Of a stretch of 24,628 nt of DNA, positions 1 to 7,449 are shown piece by piece (the first letter of the stretch is position 1; each line of letters starts with the position of its first letter). The DNA is taken from positions 1 to 24,628 of the forward strand of contig JAEXBW010000005.1 of assembly GCA_023393825.1 (NCBI GenBank), written 5' to 3'. Source of the DNA: Elusimicrobiota bacterium (GTDB lineage Bacteria; Elusimicrobiota; Elusimicrobia; Elusimicrobiales; Elusimicrobiaceae). The notes under the pieces are model-generated. The model did not search any database. It was not told the DNA's origin and saw nothing but the letters and a program-made list of their open reading frames with translations. Made by a program: the position numbers and the translations under genes.

Positions 1-533
1 CTTCCGCACCACAAAACCTTAAACCAACATTAAAAAATCAAAAAAGCTAAAAATTCAATTTTTTAATTTTTAAAGAAAAATATCAGGCCGAAATTTTGCC
101 TAAAACAAAAACCAAATGTTTGCAAAAGCTTAAAAATAAATTTGTAAAAACCCCAAAACCAAAGTTTTAAAAAGCGGTAAAAACCAAGAAGCCAAAAAAT
201 CCCAAAAAGCCAAACTCAAAAAGCCAAATCCATAAAAACCCCAAAACCAAAAACCTAAAACTTAAGCTTTTAAAAAATTGCAAAAAATACCCCAAAACCA
301 AACCCCGTACAAAAAGCCTTCTCCCGCAAAAACCATAAAAACCTTAAAACCAACAATAATACAAAAAGGCTAGCAATATTTTAAGGTGTAAAAAACCATT
401 TTGCCAAAATTTACACCAAAAATATCAAACCCTAAAAAACCATAAATTTGCAATTACCCGTTTTCCCAGAGCGAGTGACGGACGCGCGCATAAACCCTAA
501 GGCAATCACGCAGCAACACAATATACACGCAAA
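1..533. repeat. A/C-rich low-complexity gene-less region with degenerate short repeats
   Basis: No convincing coding sequence is seen here. The plus strand is dominated by A with C as the main second base and very few G, especially from 1 to 450. Short motifs recur irregularly: CCCCAAAACCAAA occurs at 151-163, 239-251 and 290-302, and a near-copy AAACCTTAAA(A)CCAACA occurs near 13-28 and again near 339-355. Variants such as AAAAAGCC and CCAAAAACC are scattered between them. The spacing is irregular, so this is neither a CRISPR array nor a clean tandem repeat. The minus strand is correspondingly G/T-rich with runs of two to four G. The last 80 bases (about 465-533) return to ordinary composition. 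No function is assigned. Confidence 0.6.
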
Positions 534-566
534 AAATCCCCGCCGTGGTAAGAAAGGCGGGGATTT
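531..566 (-). terminator. Rho-independent terminator of the UPF0104-gammaCA-RR-ORF6N operon
   Basis: Perfect 11-bp inverted repeat: AAATCCCCGCC at 534-544 and GGCGGGGATTT at 556-566, with an 11-nt loop. Read on the minus strand, the GC-rich stem is followed by six T (complement of 531-536). That orientation fits termination of the minus-strand genes ending at 602. Confidence 0.9.
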
Positions 567-601
567 CAATTTAAAAAACTGTTAAGCAAAAACAAAAGCT
601 T

Positions 602-958
602 TTATTTTAAAATTTCTTCTATATCGGCGGAGGCAATGGCGGGCGTGTCAAAAAATTTATTTTTAAGCACCTTTGCCGCAGCGTTTTTGGACTGCATACA
701 AAGCAGCGGTATAACAGCCTTTGCGGTAAATACAAACGGCAGTCTTTTGGCGTAGCGCAGGCGTTCGTTATGGGTGGCGCAATAGTTTTGTATAAGGTCC
801 TGCTGCTCTTCTTTGGTAAGCGTAAAGTAAGCGTCCTGCGCGAAGGCATTAATATTCCTTTTAAAAAAGCCTATAAGCTGTTTATTGGGAATGCTTAAAG
901 CTTCCGCAAGGTCCGCGTCGGTAATAACTTTTTGGTTTCTGATAAGACGAAATTTCAT
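602..958 (-). CDS. ORF6N-domain protein
   Basis: This 118-residue protein matches the pattern of the ORF6N domain, a small putative DNA-binding domain often found in phage antirepressor-like and host accessory proteins. Visible landmarks are the N-terminal LIRNQKVITDADLAEALSI (about residues 5-23), then KRN near residue 34, FAQDAYFTLTKEE (about 39-51), and LPFVFTAKAVIPLL (about 73-86), which aligns with the 'LPYAFTEQGV' segment of the family. No second domain follows, so it is a stand-alone copy. The ATG lies 7 nt after the stop of the response regulator, and a GGGAG sits about 12 nt upstream, so it is probably co-transcribed as the last gene of the operon before the terminator. The DNA target and partner are unknown. 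The domain call rests on remembered family motifs rather than a search. Confidence 0.75.
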   Translation of the reverse strand: MKFRLIRNQKVITDADLAEALSIPNKQLIGFFKRNINAFAQDAYFTLTKEEQQDLIQNYCATHNERLRYAKRLPFVFTAKAVIPLLCMQSKNAAAKVLKNKFFDTPAIASADIEEILK

Positions 959-965
959 ATTGCTT

Positions 966-1343
966 CTACGCTCCCTTTGGTTTTGGTATATATCTTGCTA
1001 TTTCCGCCAGAGTGGTTTGCAAGTCGTAAGGTTTGCCTATAAAATGGTCCGCCCCCGCTTCCATCGCGCGCTGCTGCTGCTCCGCGCTGGTAAGGGTGGA
1101 CATTATTACCACGGGCGTGCGCCAAAGCGCATTATCGGTTTTAATGGCTTTACAAATTTCAAAACCGCTTATATGTGGCAGCATTAAATCCAGCAAAATA
1201 ACTTCTGGCTTATTTTTTTTGACGGCGGGCAAGGCCGCGCGCCCGTCGTTAACCCAAATAACTTCGTGGCCTTTAATTTCCAACGCGCCCTTAAGCGCGC
1301 CGCCCAAACTTTTGGAATCTTCTATAAGCAGTATTTTAGCCAT
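966..1343 (-). CDS. Single-domain response regulator (CheY-like receiver)
   Basis: This 125-residue receiver domain has no output domain. The acidic pair is E8-D9 (ILLIEDS), the phospho-acceptor is D52 in VILLDLMLP, the switch Ser/Thr is S82/T83 in VIMSTLT, and the conserved Lys is K104 in FIGKPYD. All residues needed for phosphorylation are therefore present. The reading frame is open for 13 further codons upstream. The internal ATG at 1343 is preferred because the protein then begins MAKILLIED, GAGGTG lies 7 nt before it, and the ATG sits one base after the stop of the upstream carbonic-anhydrase-like gene, implying translational coupling. No histidine kinase lies in the window, so the cognate kinase is unknown. 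Output must be by protein-protein contact or phosphotransfer, possibly involving the ORF6N protein that follows immediately. Confidence 0.9.
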   Translation of the reverse strand: MAKILLIEDSKSLGGALKGALEIKGHEVIWVNDGRAALPAVKKNKPEVILLDLMLPHISGFEICKAIKTDNALWRTPVVIMSTLTSAEQQQRAMEAGADHFIGKPYDLQTTLAEIARYIPKPKGA

Positions 1344-1344
1344 A

Positions 1345-1860
1345 TTAAAACACCTCGCAGGTATTTTTAAAAGCTTCGGCAAGTTTTACATATTCCTGCC
1401 CGTGTTGCTCAAGGGTTTTTATTTCCCCCTCGCTTAAAGTTCTTACTATTTTGGCAGGCACGCCCATAACAAGGCTGCCCGCAGGGATAGTTTTGCCCGC
1501 AGGTAAAACAGTACCCGCGCCTATAATACAGTTGGGGCCTATGTTACTTTCCATAATAACAGAACCCATACCGATAAGGCTATTGTCGCCCACAACCGCG
1601 CCGTGTACAACGGCATTGTGGCCTATGGTAACGTTTTTACCTATTAAAGCGGGGCGGTTGTAATCCACGTGTATGCTTACATTATCCTGCACATTGCTGC
1701 CCGCACCTATCTTTATTTGCGCAATATCTCCGCGCAAAACCGCACCGGGCCATATAGAACAATTTTCCGCCACCACAACATTGCCAATAACTACCGCCGT
1801 TTCGTGCATATAGACGGAGGAATGTACCAATGGAGTAAAATCGTTAAATTTCTGTTTCAT
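1345..1860 (-). CDS. Gamma-carbonic-anhydrase-family left-handed beta-helix protein (YrdA/PaaY-like)
   Basis: This 171-residue hexapeptide-repeat protein carries imperfect [LIV]-G-x4 turns from about residue 21 to 135, forming a left-handed beta-helix, followed by a C-terminal helix. The three metal-binding histidines of the gamma-class family appear as H64 (SIHVD), H81 and H86 (GHNAVVHGA). R43 and D45 (LRGD), Q58 and D60 (NVQDN) match the conserved active-site network of Cam-like proteins. Family members are either true zinc/iron carbonic anhydrases or related YrdA/PaaY proteins with weak or unknown activity, so CO2 hydration is possible but unproven. The start overlaps the 3' end of the UPF0104 gene by 17 nt, and the stop is one base from the response-regulator ATG. 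The protein is cytoplasmic with no signal peptide. Confidence 0.88.
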   Translation of the reverse strand: MKQKFNDFTPLVHSSVYMHETAVVIGNVVVAENCSIWPGAVLRGDIAQIKIGAGSNVQDNVSIHVDYNRPALIGKNVTIGHNAVVHGAVVGDNSLIGMGSVIMESNIGPNCIIGAGTVLPAGKTIPAGSLVMGVPAKIVRTLSEGEIKTLEQHGQEYVKLAEAFKNTCEVF

Positions 1861-2911
1861 GCTTTAAATATTCCCCCGTCTTATCTTTTGTCAACGCAGA
1901 CGGTTCGGAAAGTTTTAAACCCCAGTATACAAACACGCTTATAATACCGGGTATAATGTAGTACACAAATCTGTAAATTAAAGTTGCCATAAGGGCAAGG
2001 TTCCAGTCTATACCCATTTGGGAAAAGACGGAAGTCATCACCAGTTCCATAGCGCCCAATCCGCCCGGTAAGACGGGGATAAGAGTGGTAACCATACCAA
2101 TGGCAAAACCCGCCAAAAGCACGCCTATGGATATATGCACGCCCACGGCAAGGAAGGCCATATATAAAATGAGTATCGTAAACACCCAGTCGCCGCAGAT
2201 ATAAACAATAGCGCGGGTAAGTTTAACTTTATGTTTGTGTATTGTGCTTATGCCGTTATCAAGTTGTTTTGCAAAGGCGGAAAAATTATTTTTAGGTATT
2301 AACGCGCGGAAAAGGTTATAGATAATTTTGTTGATAAGCAAAAATATTCTGCGCAGCCATTTATAGCGAAAATTGCTGTTAAACATAAACGCCGTAACCA
2401 CCGCACCGACGGAAGCAACGCCTACTACAACAGAAAAGTTTTTAAGCATCTGCTCCATACTGGCATTATTGGAAAGCAGCAGCAAGAGCGTACCCTGCAA
2501 AATTATAATAAGCAGCACAAAGTACAGCAACACGGTAATAACAATGCTTGCCATAACGCTTATGCCCAATGGTATCTGGCGTTTGCCCAGCAGGTGCGCG
2601 CGCAGCGCAAAACCGCTTACGCCCATAGAGGAAACCAAATAATTTACCGTCGTGGAAACGAAGGCTATGCTTATAGCCGCGCCAAGGTTTATCCTTTGGC
2701 CTAAAAGTTTAAGCGTTTCCCAAAGGGAAAGCCCCATACAAACATATATAGCCGCCGAGGACAGACACGCAAGAATAAGGTACAGGGTATTAACCTCGTT
2801 CCATATCTTAATAAAGCTGTCTTTAGCGTCGTAAACAAGCCAAGCCACAATGGAAACGGAAACTATGCAGCTAAGCGTTACAAGAATACTTTTTTTATTA
2901 AGAAGTTTCAT
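1844..2911 (-). CDS. UPF0104 / LPG-synthase-TM-region membrane protein (flippase-like)
   Basis: This 355-residue polytopic protein has about eight hydrophobic segments (around residues 9-27, 42-62, 78-100, 117-146, 158-178, 232-255, 259-281 and 303-330). The pattern matches the lysylphosphatidylglycerol synthetase transmembrane region / UPF0104 family, including the family hallmark PGGLGAME at 282-289 and an S-M-G-x-S-G stretch near 95-100. The domain is the flippase half of MprF. The catalytic aminoacyl-transferase half is absent here, so this is a stand-alone lipid-handling protein of unknown substrate. It begins 59 bp from divergent uvrA with a GTGAGAG about 9 nt before the ATG. It heads the operon that continues into the gammaCA, response-regulator and ORF6N genes. 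Confidence 0.85.
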   Translation of the reverse strand: MKLLNKKSILVTLSCIVSVSIVAWLVYDAKDSFIKIWNEVNTLYLILACLSSAAIYVCMGLSLWETLKLLGQRINLGAAISIAFVSTTVNYLVSSMGVSGFALRAHLLGKRQIPLGISVMASIVITVLLYFVLLIIILQGTLLLLLSNNASMEQMLKNFSVVVGVASVGAVVTAFMFNSNFRYKWLRRIFLLINKIIYNLFRALIPKNNFSAFAKQLDNGISTIHKHKVKLTRAIVYICGDWVFTILILYMAFLAVGVHISIGVLLAGFAIGMVTTLIPVLPGGLGAMELVMTSVFSQMGIDWNLALMATLIYRFVYYIIPGIISVFVYWGLKLSEPSALTKDKTGEYLKHETEI

Positions 2912-2970
2912 TTTTATAAGCTCTCACAGTAATATTCGCGGCAACTTTTTATAAATTATATAATTTTAAT
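2912..2970. promoter_or_regulatory. Divergent promoter region with palindromic -10 element
   Basis: The 59-bp gap between the two divergent genes contains the perfect 14-bp palindrome AAATTATATAATTT at 2953-2966. It supplies TATAAT on the plus strand at 2959-2964 and TATAAT on the minus strand (complement of 2955-2960). The plus-strand copy lies at -12 to -7 relative to the A of the uvrA ATG. The minus-strand copy would give a leader of roughly 35-40 nt for the UPF0104 operon. No convincing -35 hexamer is seen on either strand. Confidence 0.5.
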
Positions 2971-5892
2971 ATGAAATATATCACAATAACAGGGGCAAAA
3001 ACCCACAATTTAAAAAATATAAGCCTTAAGATACCGCGCGGACAGATGATTGTCGTCACAGGCCTTTCAGGTTCAGGTAAAAGTTCACTGGCCTTTGACA
3101 CCATCTACGCCGAGGGGCAGCGCAGATATGTGGAAAGCATGTCCGCCTATGCCAGACAATTCTTGGAACTTATGGAAAAGCCCGACGTGGAAATGATTGA
3201 CGGCCTTTCCCCCGCAATATCAATAGAGCAAAGGAATCCTTCCAGAAATCCGCGTTCCACCGTCGCCACCGTTACGGAAATTTACGACTACTTCCGCCTT
3301 TTGTACGCCCGCGTCGGCAAACGCCATTGCCCGCAATGCGGCAGGCCAGTGGAGCAATGGTCGCTGCAGGCGATAGCGGCCGATATGCTGGCAAAATTTA
3401 ACGGGAAAACCGTTAATATACTCGCGCCCGTCGTGCAGGGCAAAAAAGGCACTTACGAGGAGCTTTTTGCCAAACTTAAACGCGAAGGCTTTGTAAAGAT
3501 TTATGCAAACGGAGAGGTTTACCCCCTCTCTTCCCCGCCCGTCTTGGAGCGTTATAAAAAGCACACGCTTGATTTGCTTGTTGACGAAATTTTTATAGAC
3601 GAAGCCGACCGCGAACGCATCATAGACGCGCTTGAACTTGCCGTTAAATACTCCAAAGGTATGGTTAAAGTTTTAAACGGTAAAGAGGAGTTTGTCTACA
3701 GCGAAAATAATGCCTGCGCCCATTGCGGCATTGGCTTTGAAGACCTTGAGCCGCGCTCCTTTTCCTTCAACGCGCCGCAAGGCGCCTGCCCGGAATGTAA
3801 CGGGCTTGGCATCAAAATAGAAATTGACGAAAATCTGGTAGTACCCGATAAAAACCTTTCCATTAACGAAGGCGCAATAGCCGCGTGGGAATCCCCCGTA
3901 ACCAACAAAACAAACCGTTGGAAGAACTCTTGGGCGGGTTATTATTACGAAATTTTAAATTCCGTCTGTAAAGCCCATAAAATCCCCATGGATAAGCCGT
4001 GGAAAGACCTTACAAAAGCTCAGCAGGATATGCTTTTGTACGGCGGGCAGGGCGTAACCTACAAAGTGCATTGGGCCAATAACCCCAGCGATTTTGAGGG
4101 CGTTATCGGCAATTTAAAACGCCGCCATAACGAAAGTGAATCCGAATTTGTAAAAGAAGAAATTTACAATAAATATATGAGGGAAGTTACCTGCCCCGTC
4201 TGCAAAGGCGCAAGGCTTAAGCCCGAAGTGCTTTCAGTCTACATCGGCGGCAAGAATATATCGCAAATAACTTCTATGCAAGTGGGCGCGGCTTTGGATT
4301 TTGTAAATAATTTAACACTTACAGAGCGCGAACAAATTATAAGCAAGCAGATATTTAAGGAAATCCGCGCAAGACTGGGTTTTTTGAACAGCGTCGGTTT
4401 AAGTTACCTTACGCTGGACAGAAAATCGCAAACATTATCGGGCGGGGAAGCGCAGCGCATACACCTTGCCACGCAGATAGGCAGCGGCCTTACTGGCGTG
4501 CTTTACGTGCTGGACGAGCCGACAATAGGCCTGCACAGCCGCGACAATGACCGCCTGATAGAAACGCTTAAAAAATTGCGCGACCTTGATAATACTCTTA
4601 TCATCGTGGAACACGATAAAGATACCATTTTGGCGGCGGACCATCTTGTGGAACTCGGCCCCGGCGCGGGCGAACACGGCGGCAATATTGTGGCGCAGGG
4701 CGAACGTGAGGAATTTTTAAAAAATCCTGCCTCCATAACATCGGCCTACCTTAACGGCACCAAGCAGATATTGCCAAACCTGCTGCCAAAAACGCCTTCA
4801 AATAAATGGATAGAAATTAAAGGCGCGAAACAATTTAACCTTAAAAATATAGACGTAAGAATACCTTTAGGTTTATTTGTTTGCATAACGGGCGTATCGG
4901 GTTCTGGCAAATCAACTTTAATACACAATATTTTATACCGCGCGCTTGCCAAAAAGTTTTATAACGCAAAAGAAGACGCGGGCGACCATAAAAATATTAC
5001 GGGTTTGGAACACATAAATAAAGTTATCATCGTGGACCAAAGCCCTATCGGCAAAACGCCGCGCTCCAACCCCGTTACATACACGGGCGCGTTTACGCAT
5101 ATAAGAGATTTGTTCGCGCAAATGCCCGAGGCTAAACGCCGCGGATATAAAGCGGGCCGCTTTTCCTTTAACGTAAAGGGCGGCAGGTGCGAAAAGTGTC
5201 AGGGCGACGGTATCTTAAAAATACAAATGCAGTTCTTACCAGATATTTATGTTAAGTGCGAAGAATGCGACGGCAAACGCTTTAACGAAGATACTTTGCA
5301 GGTTAAATTTAAAGGCAAAAGTATTTCCGACGTGCTGGATATGAGCGTGGACGAAGCCGTGCCATTCTTTGAAAGCATACCCAAAATAAGCAAAATTTTA
5401 ACCACCTTACAGGACGTAGGGCTTGGATATATAAAGCTTGGGCAAAGCGCTACAACGCTTTCGGGCGGAGAGGCGCAGCGCGTAAAACTGGCTGACGAAC
5501 TTTCCCGCCGCGCGACGGGCGACACGCTTTATATATTAGACGAGCCGACAACAGGCCTGCACTTTGCCGATATAGACAAACTGCTTAGCGTTATGCACCG
5601 CCTAAGCCGCGAGGGCAACACCGTGCTGGTGATTGAACATAACTTGGACATCATAAAAACGGCCGACTGGATTGTTGACCTTGGGCCTGAAGGCGGCGAC
5701 AAAGGCGGGCAGATTGTGGCAGAGGGCAATGTGATGGCTGTGGCGGAAAATAAAAAATCTTACACTGGGCAGTACCTTAAGCGTGAGTTGGAGGATTTTA
5801 AAGCCTTAAACAAAAACTTGCCCGACGTAAAAGCAACATATTCCGCACCCGCGCCAAAAGCCGCGGCTAAAAAGAAAAAAGCTAAAGTTTAA
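2971..5892 (+). CDS. uvrA: UvrABC excinuclease subunit A
   Basis: This 973-residue DNA damage-recognition ATPase of nucleotide excision repair works as a dimer with UvrB. It has two ABC modules. The first has Walker A GLSGSGKSS at 31-39 and signature LSGGEAQR near 489. The second has Walker A GVSGSGKST near 640 and signature LSGGEAQR near 829. Zinc-binding cysteines are seen at about 112-117 (CPQC), 250-283 (CAHC then CPEC) and 740-770 (CEKC then CEEC). Length is close to the family norm plus a short Lys/Ala-rich tail ending KAAAKKKKAKV. The start is the canonical MKYITITGAKTHNLKN, yet the 28 bases before the ATG contain no G at all, so there is no Shine-Dalgarno. With a TATAAT at -12 to -7, a leaderless mRNA is likely. 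It is transcribed alone and followed by a strong terminator. Confidence 0.98.
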   Translation: MKYITITGAKTHNLKNISLKIPRGQMIVVTGLSGSGKSSLAFDTIYAEGQRRYVESMSAYARQFLELMEKPDVEMIDGLSPAISIEQRNPSRNPRSTVATVTEIYDYFRLLYARVGKRHCPQCGRPVEQWSLQAIAADMLAKFNGKTVNILAPVVQGKKGTYEELFAKLKREGFVKIYANGEVYPLSSPPVLERYKKHTLDLLVDEIFIDEADRERIIDALELAVKYSKGMVKVLNGKEEFVYSENNACAHCGIGFEDLEPRSFSFNAPQGACPECNGLGIKIEIDENLVVPDKNLSINEGAIAAWESPVTNKTNRWKNSWAGYYYEILNSVCKAHKIPMDKPWKDLTKAQQDMLLYGGQGVTYKVHWANNPSDFEGVIGNLKRRHNESESEFVKEEIYNKYMREVTCPVCKGARLKPEVLSVYIGGKNISQITSMQVGAALDFVNNLTLTEREQIISKQIFKEIRARLGFLNSVGLSYLTLDRKSQTLSGGEAQRIHLATQIGSGLTGVLYVLDEPTIGLHSRDNDRLIETLKKLRDLDNTLIIVEHDKDTILAADHLVELGPGAGEHGGNIVAQGEREEFLKNPASITSAYLNGTKQILPNLLPKTPSNKWIEIKGAKQFNLKNIDVRIPLGLFVCITGVSGSGKSTLIHNILYRALAKKFYNAKEDAGDHKNITGLEHINKVIIVDQSPIGKTPRSNPVTYTGAFTHIRDLFAQMPEAKRRGYKAGRFSFNVKGGRCEKCQGDGILKIQMQFLPDIYVKCEECDGKRFNEDTLQVKFKGKSISDVLDMSVDEAVPFFESIPKISKILTTLQDVGLGYIKLGQSATTLSGGEAQRVKLADELSRRATGDTLYILDEPTTGLHFADIDKLLSVMHRLSREGNTVLVIEHNLDIIKTADWIVDLGPEGGDKGGQIVAEGNVMAVAENKKSYTGQYLKRELEDFKALNKNLPDVKATYSAPAPKAAAKKKKAKV

Positions 5893-5909
5893 CCGCATAG
5901 CAACAAAAG

Positions 5910-5950
5910 AAAAGAGCAAAAGTTTTTACGCTTTTGCTCTTTTTTGTTTT
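5910..5950 (+). terminator. Rho-independent terminator after uvrA, possibly bidirectional
   Basis: A 13-bp perfect stem pairs 5910-5922 (AAAAGAGCAAAAG) with 5931-5943 across an 8-nt loop, followed by TTGTTTTTT on the plus strand. On the minus strand the stem is followed by C-TTTT-G, so it may also end the convergent peptidase gene that stops at 5968. Confidence 0.9.
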
Positions 5951-5967
5951 TTAAATTTTTAAATTAA

Positions 5968-7335
5968 TCACATACTTCTGCTTATTTTTTCTCTCTCGGT
6001 TTTCTGCAAAGCTTTAAGCCAAGTCCAAAATTTTGTTTCAAAGTCTTTAATATCTCTAAATCCGTATGCCTTTTTTAGTGCCGCCTCGCAGGATACGCGT
6101 TGCATTACCGTTCTGCCATGCTCGTCTTTAACTATATTACCGCCGGCGTCGCGCTTTTCTTCAAAGGAACTTACAAGCTTTGTAAATTGCTCAAACTGCA
6201 TACGCTTTTCGGGGTAGGCGGCATTGTAAGGCCTAAATAAAAACCTTACCATCGCATAGGCTTGAAAGTACCAGTTTTCCACATCTCCGCGCTGCGCGGC
6301 TATATCGTAAGAGTTATTGCGAATAAACTCCGAGAAAGGTTTTAAAAATACAACTTTTGTGGAAAGAATATTTTTATCTTTAATACTTGGCTTTTCCCCG
6401 CCTTTTCTCATTCCCGCAACAGCCAGTTTATCACCCGCGCTAAAAATGTTTATAACCACCAAATCGCTGGCCCATACGCCGCCTTTAGTATCAATGGAAA
6501 TATCTTCCATATTAACGGCAAGACCTTCGTTAAGCCATACGGGCGGCTCCAGCCTTTGCGGGCGGGTGGACGGGTTAAAAAAATTCTCTACAAAAAGGTG
6601 GGTAAGCTCGTGGGAAAACTGCTGTATCATACGGTTTATATTATTAGGCTCGTCGTACATAACTATTCTGTTGTCCGAGGGAGAAAAGAAGGCCCCCGCC
6701 CAGTTGCTTGTTACAGGCTCATTATGCAAAAAACTGCCGCGGCTTTGGTAAACATAAACATCGGTCTTGCCGCCCATCATCCAAGATATGTTTTTGCGCA
6801 GTATTTGGTGTATAGTTTCAAACTTCATCGCAAGGTTAGGCGTGGTAATGCCTGTTTTGCGCGGCTCTATTCTTATGTTAAAATTGCCCGAAGAACTTTC
6901 GTTCCACTTTATATTGCTTTTAGGCGCTGCAGGTTTTGGTGCAGGTTTACTTGCGGTATTTGCCGCAGCTTTGTTTTGCGTCCCGCCATTTGCTGATGCG
7001 GTATTACTTTGTTTATTTTGCTTTTTATCTCCGCCATTCCCGTTTGAAGATTGTTTTTTGGGGGGCGCAGGGTTATTAGCCGCAGCATTAGCCACAAGTT
7101 CCTCCGACGGGCGCACCAAGCTTAATGTAGATTTAGGTGCGGCGGCGGCATATTCGTCCGCGGTACTTTTAGGATTTTGCGGGGCATTTTGCGCAGTATT
7201 TTTAGGGGTAAGTTTTTCTTTTTCGGCTACGCGTTTAGCTTTTTCTATCCAAGCATTATCGTCAGCGGGAAGCTGGGCGCAAAGCATTGTAGCGGTAAAG
7301 AGGAATATAAATAAAGAAAATATTTTAGTTTTCAT
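5968..7335 (-). CDS. Secreted gluzincin-like metalloprotease (peptidase MA family)
   Basis: A roughly 455-residue exported protein. From the preferred ATG at 7335 it starts MKTKIFSLFIFLFTATMLCAQ, a signal peptide with likely signal peptidase I cleavage after LCA. A Pro/Asn/Ala/Lys-rich linker (about residues 40-145) then leads into a globular domain with HELTH at 242-246 and WLNEG at 267-271, so E270 lies 24 residues after the HExxH. That spacing fits the gluzincin/peptidase MA pattern with two His and one Glu binding zinc. The frame continues upstream to a TTG at 7395, but that would bury the signal peptide and overlap a candidate -10, so it was rejected. It lies between the pilus operon terminator and the uvrA terminator, and its substrate is unknown. 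Similar proteins are seen as outer-surface or periplasmic hydrolases. Confidence 0.75.
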   Translation of the reverse strand: MKTKIFSLFIFLFTATMLCAQLPADDNAWIEKAKRVAEKEKLTPKNTAQNAPQNPKSTADEYAAAAPKSTLSLVRPSEELVANAAANNPAPPKKQSSNGNGGDKKQNKQSNTASANGGTQNKAAANTASKPAPKPAAPKSNIKWNESSSGNFNIRIEPRKTGITTPNLAMKFETIHQILRKNISWMMGGKTDVYVYQSRGSFLHNEPVTSNWAGAFFSPSDNRIVMYDEPNNINRMIQQFSHELTHLFVENFFNPSTRPQRLEPPVWLNEGLAVNMEDISIDTKGGVWASDLVVINIFSAGDKLAVAGMRKGGEKPSIKDKNILSTKVVFLKPFSEFIRNNSYDIAAQRGDVENWYFQAYAMVRFLFRPYNAAYPEKRMQFEQFTKLVSSFEEKRDAGGNIVKDEHGRTVMQRVSCEAALKKAYGFRDIKDFETKFWTWLKALQKTEREKISRSM

Positions 7336-7394
7336 AGCCTTATAAAAATTTAAGCTTTTCCCTGCCTTATTGGCAAGCAAAAAGCTTAACATCA

Positions 7395-7423
7395 AATATA
7401 TATCCGCCGTAAAAAAGGCGCAA
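7395..7423 (-). promoter_or_regulatory. Candidate sigma70-type promoter for the peptidase gene
   Basis: On the minus strand TTGCGC (complement of 7418-7423) is followed after 17 bp by TATATT (complement of 7395-7400). The predicted start near 7388 would give a leader of about 53 nt to the ATG at 7335. The -35 is a weak match. The element sits directly downstream of the pilus operon terminator. Confidence 0.4.
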
Positions 7424-7445
7424 AAAAGCCCGCAAAAGCGGGCTT
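7422..7445 (-). terminator. Rho-independent terminator of the type IV pilus operon
   Basis: An 8-bp stem AAGCCCGC (7426-7433) / GCGGGCTT (7438-7445) closes a 4-nt loop. On the minus strand it is followed by TTTTTT (complement of 7422-7427). It lies just after the stop of the last minor pilin gene at 7450. Confidence 0.9.
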
Positions 7446-7449
7446 AAAA

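Noticed and set aside
1..450. Possible CRISPR array or telomere-like CCCCAAAA repeat
   Set aside because: The copies are short (13 nt), irregularly spaced at 88 and 51 nt, and lack uniform spacers or flanking cas genes. Resemblance to ciliate telomere repeats is coincidental in A/C-rich DNA.
6317..7345. Long plus-strand open frames (144-192 codons) opposite the peptidase gene
   Set aside because: They are antisense shadows of the peptidase. The hydrophobic, Ala/Phe-rich translations come from complementing its Lys/Ala/Asn-rich linker, and no ribosome-binding site or family pattern is seen.
7336..7395. TTG/ATG starts at 7395-7390 for the peptidase
   Set aside because: They would put 20 residues ahead of a good signal peptide, and the TTG lies within a candidate -10 element.
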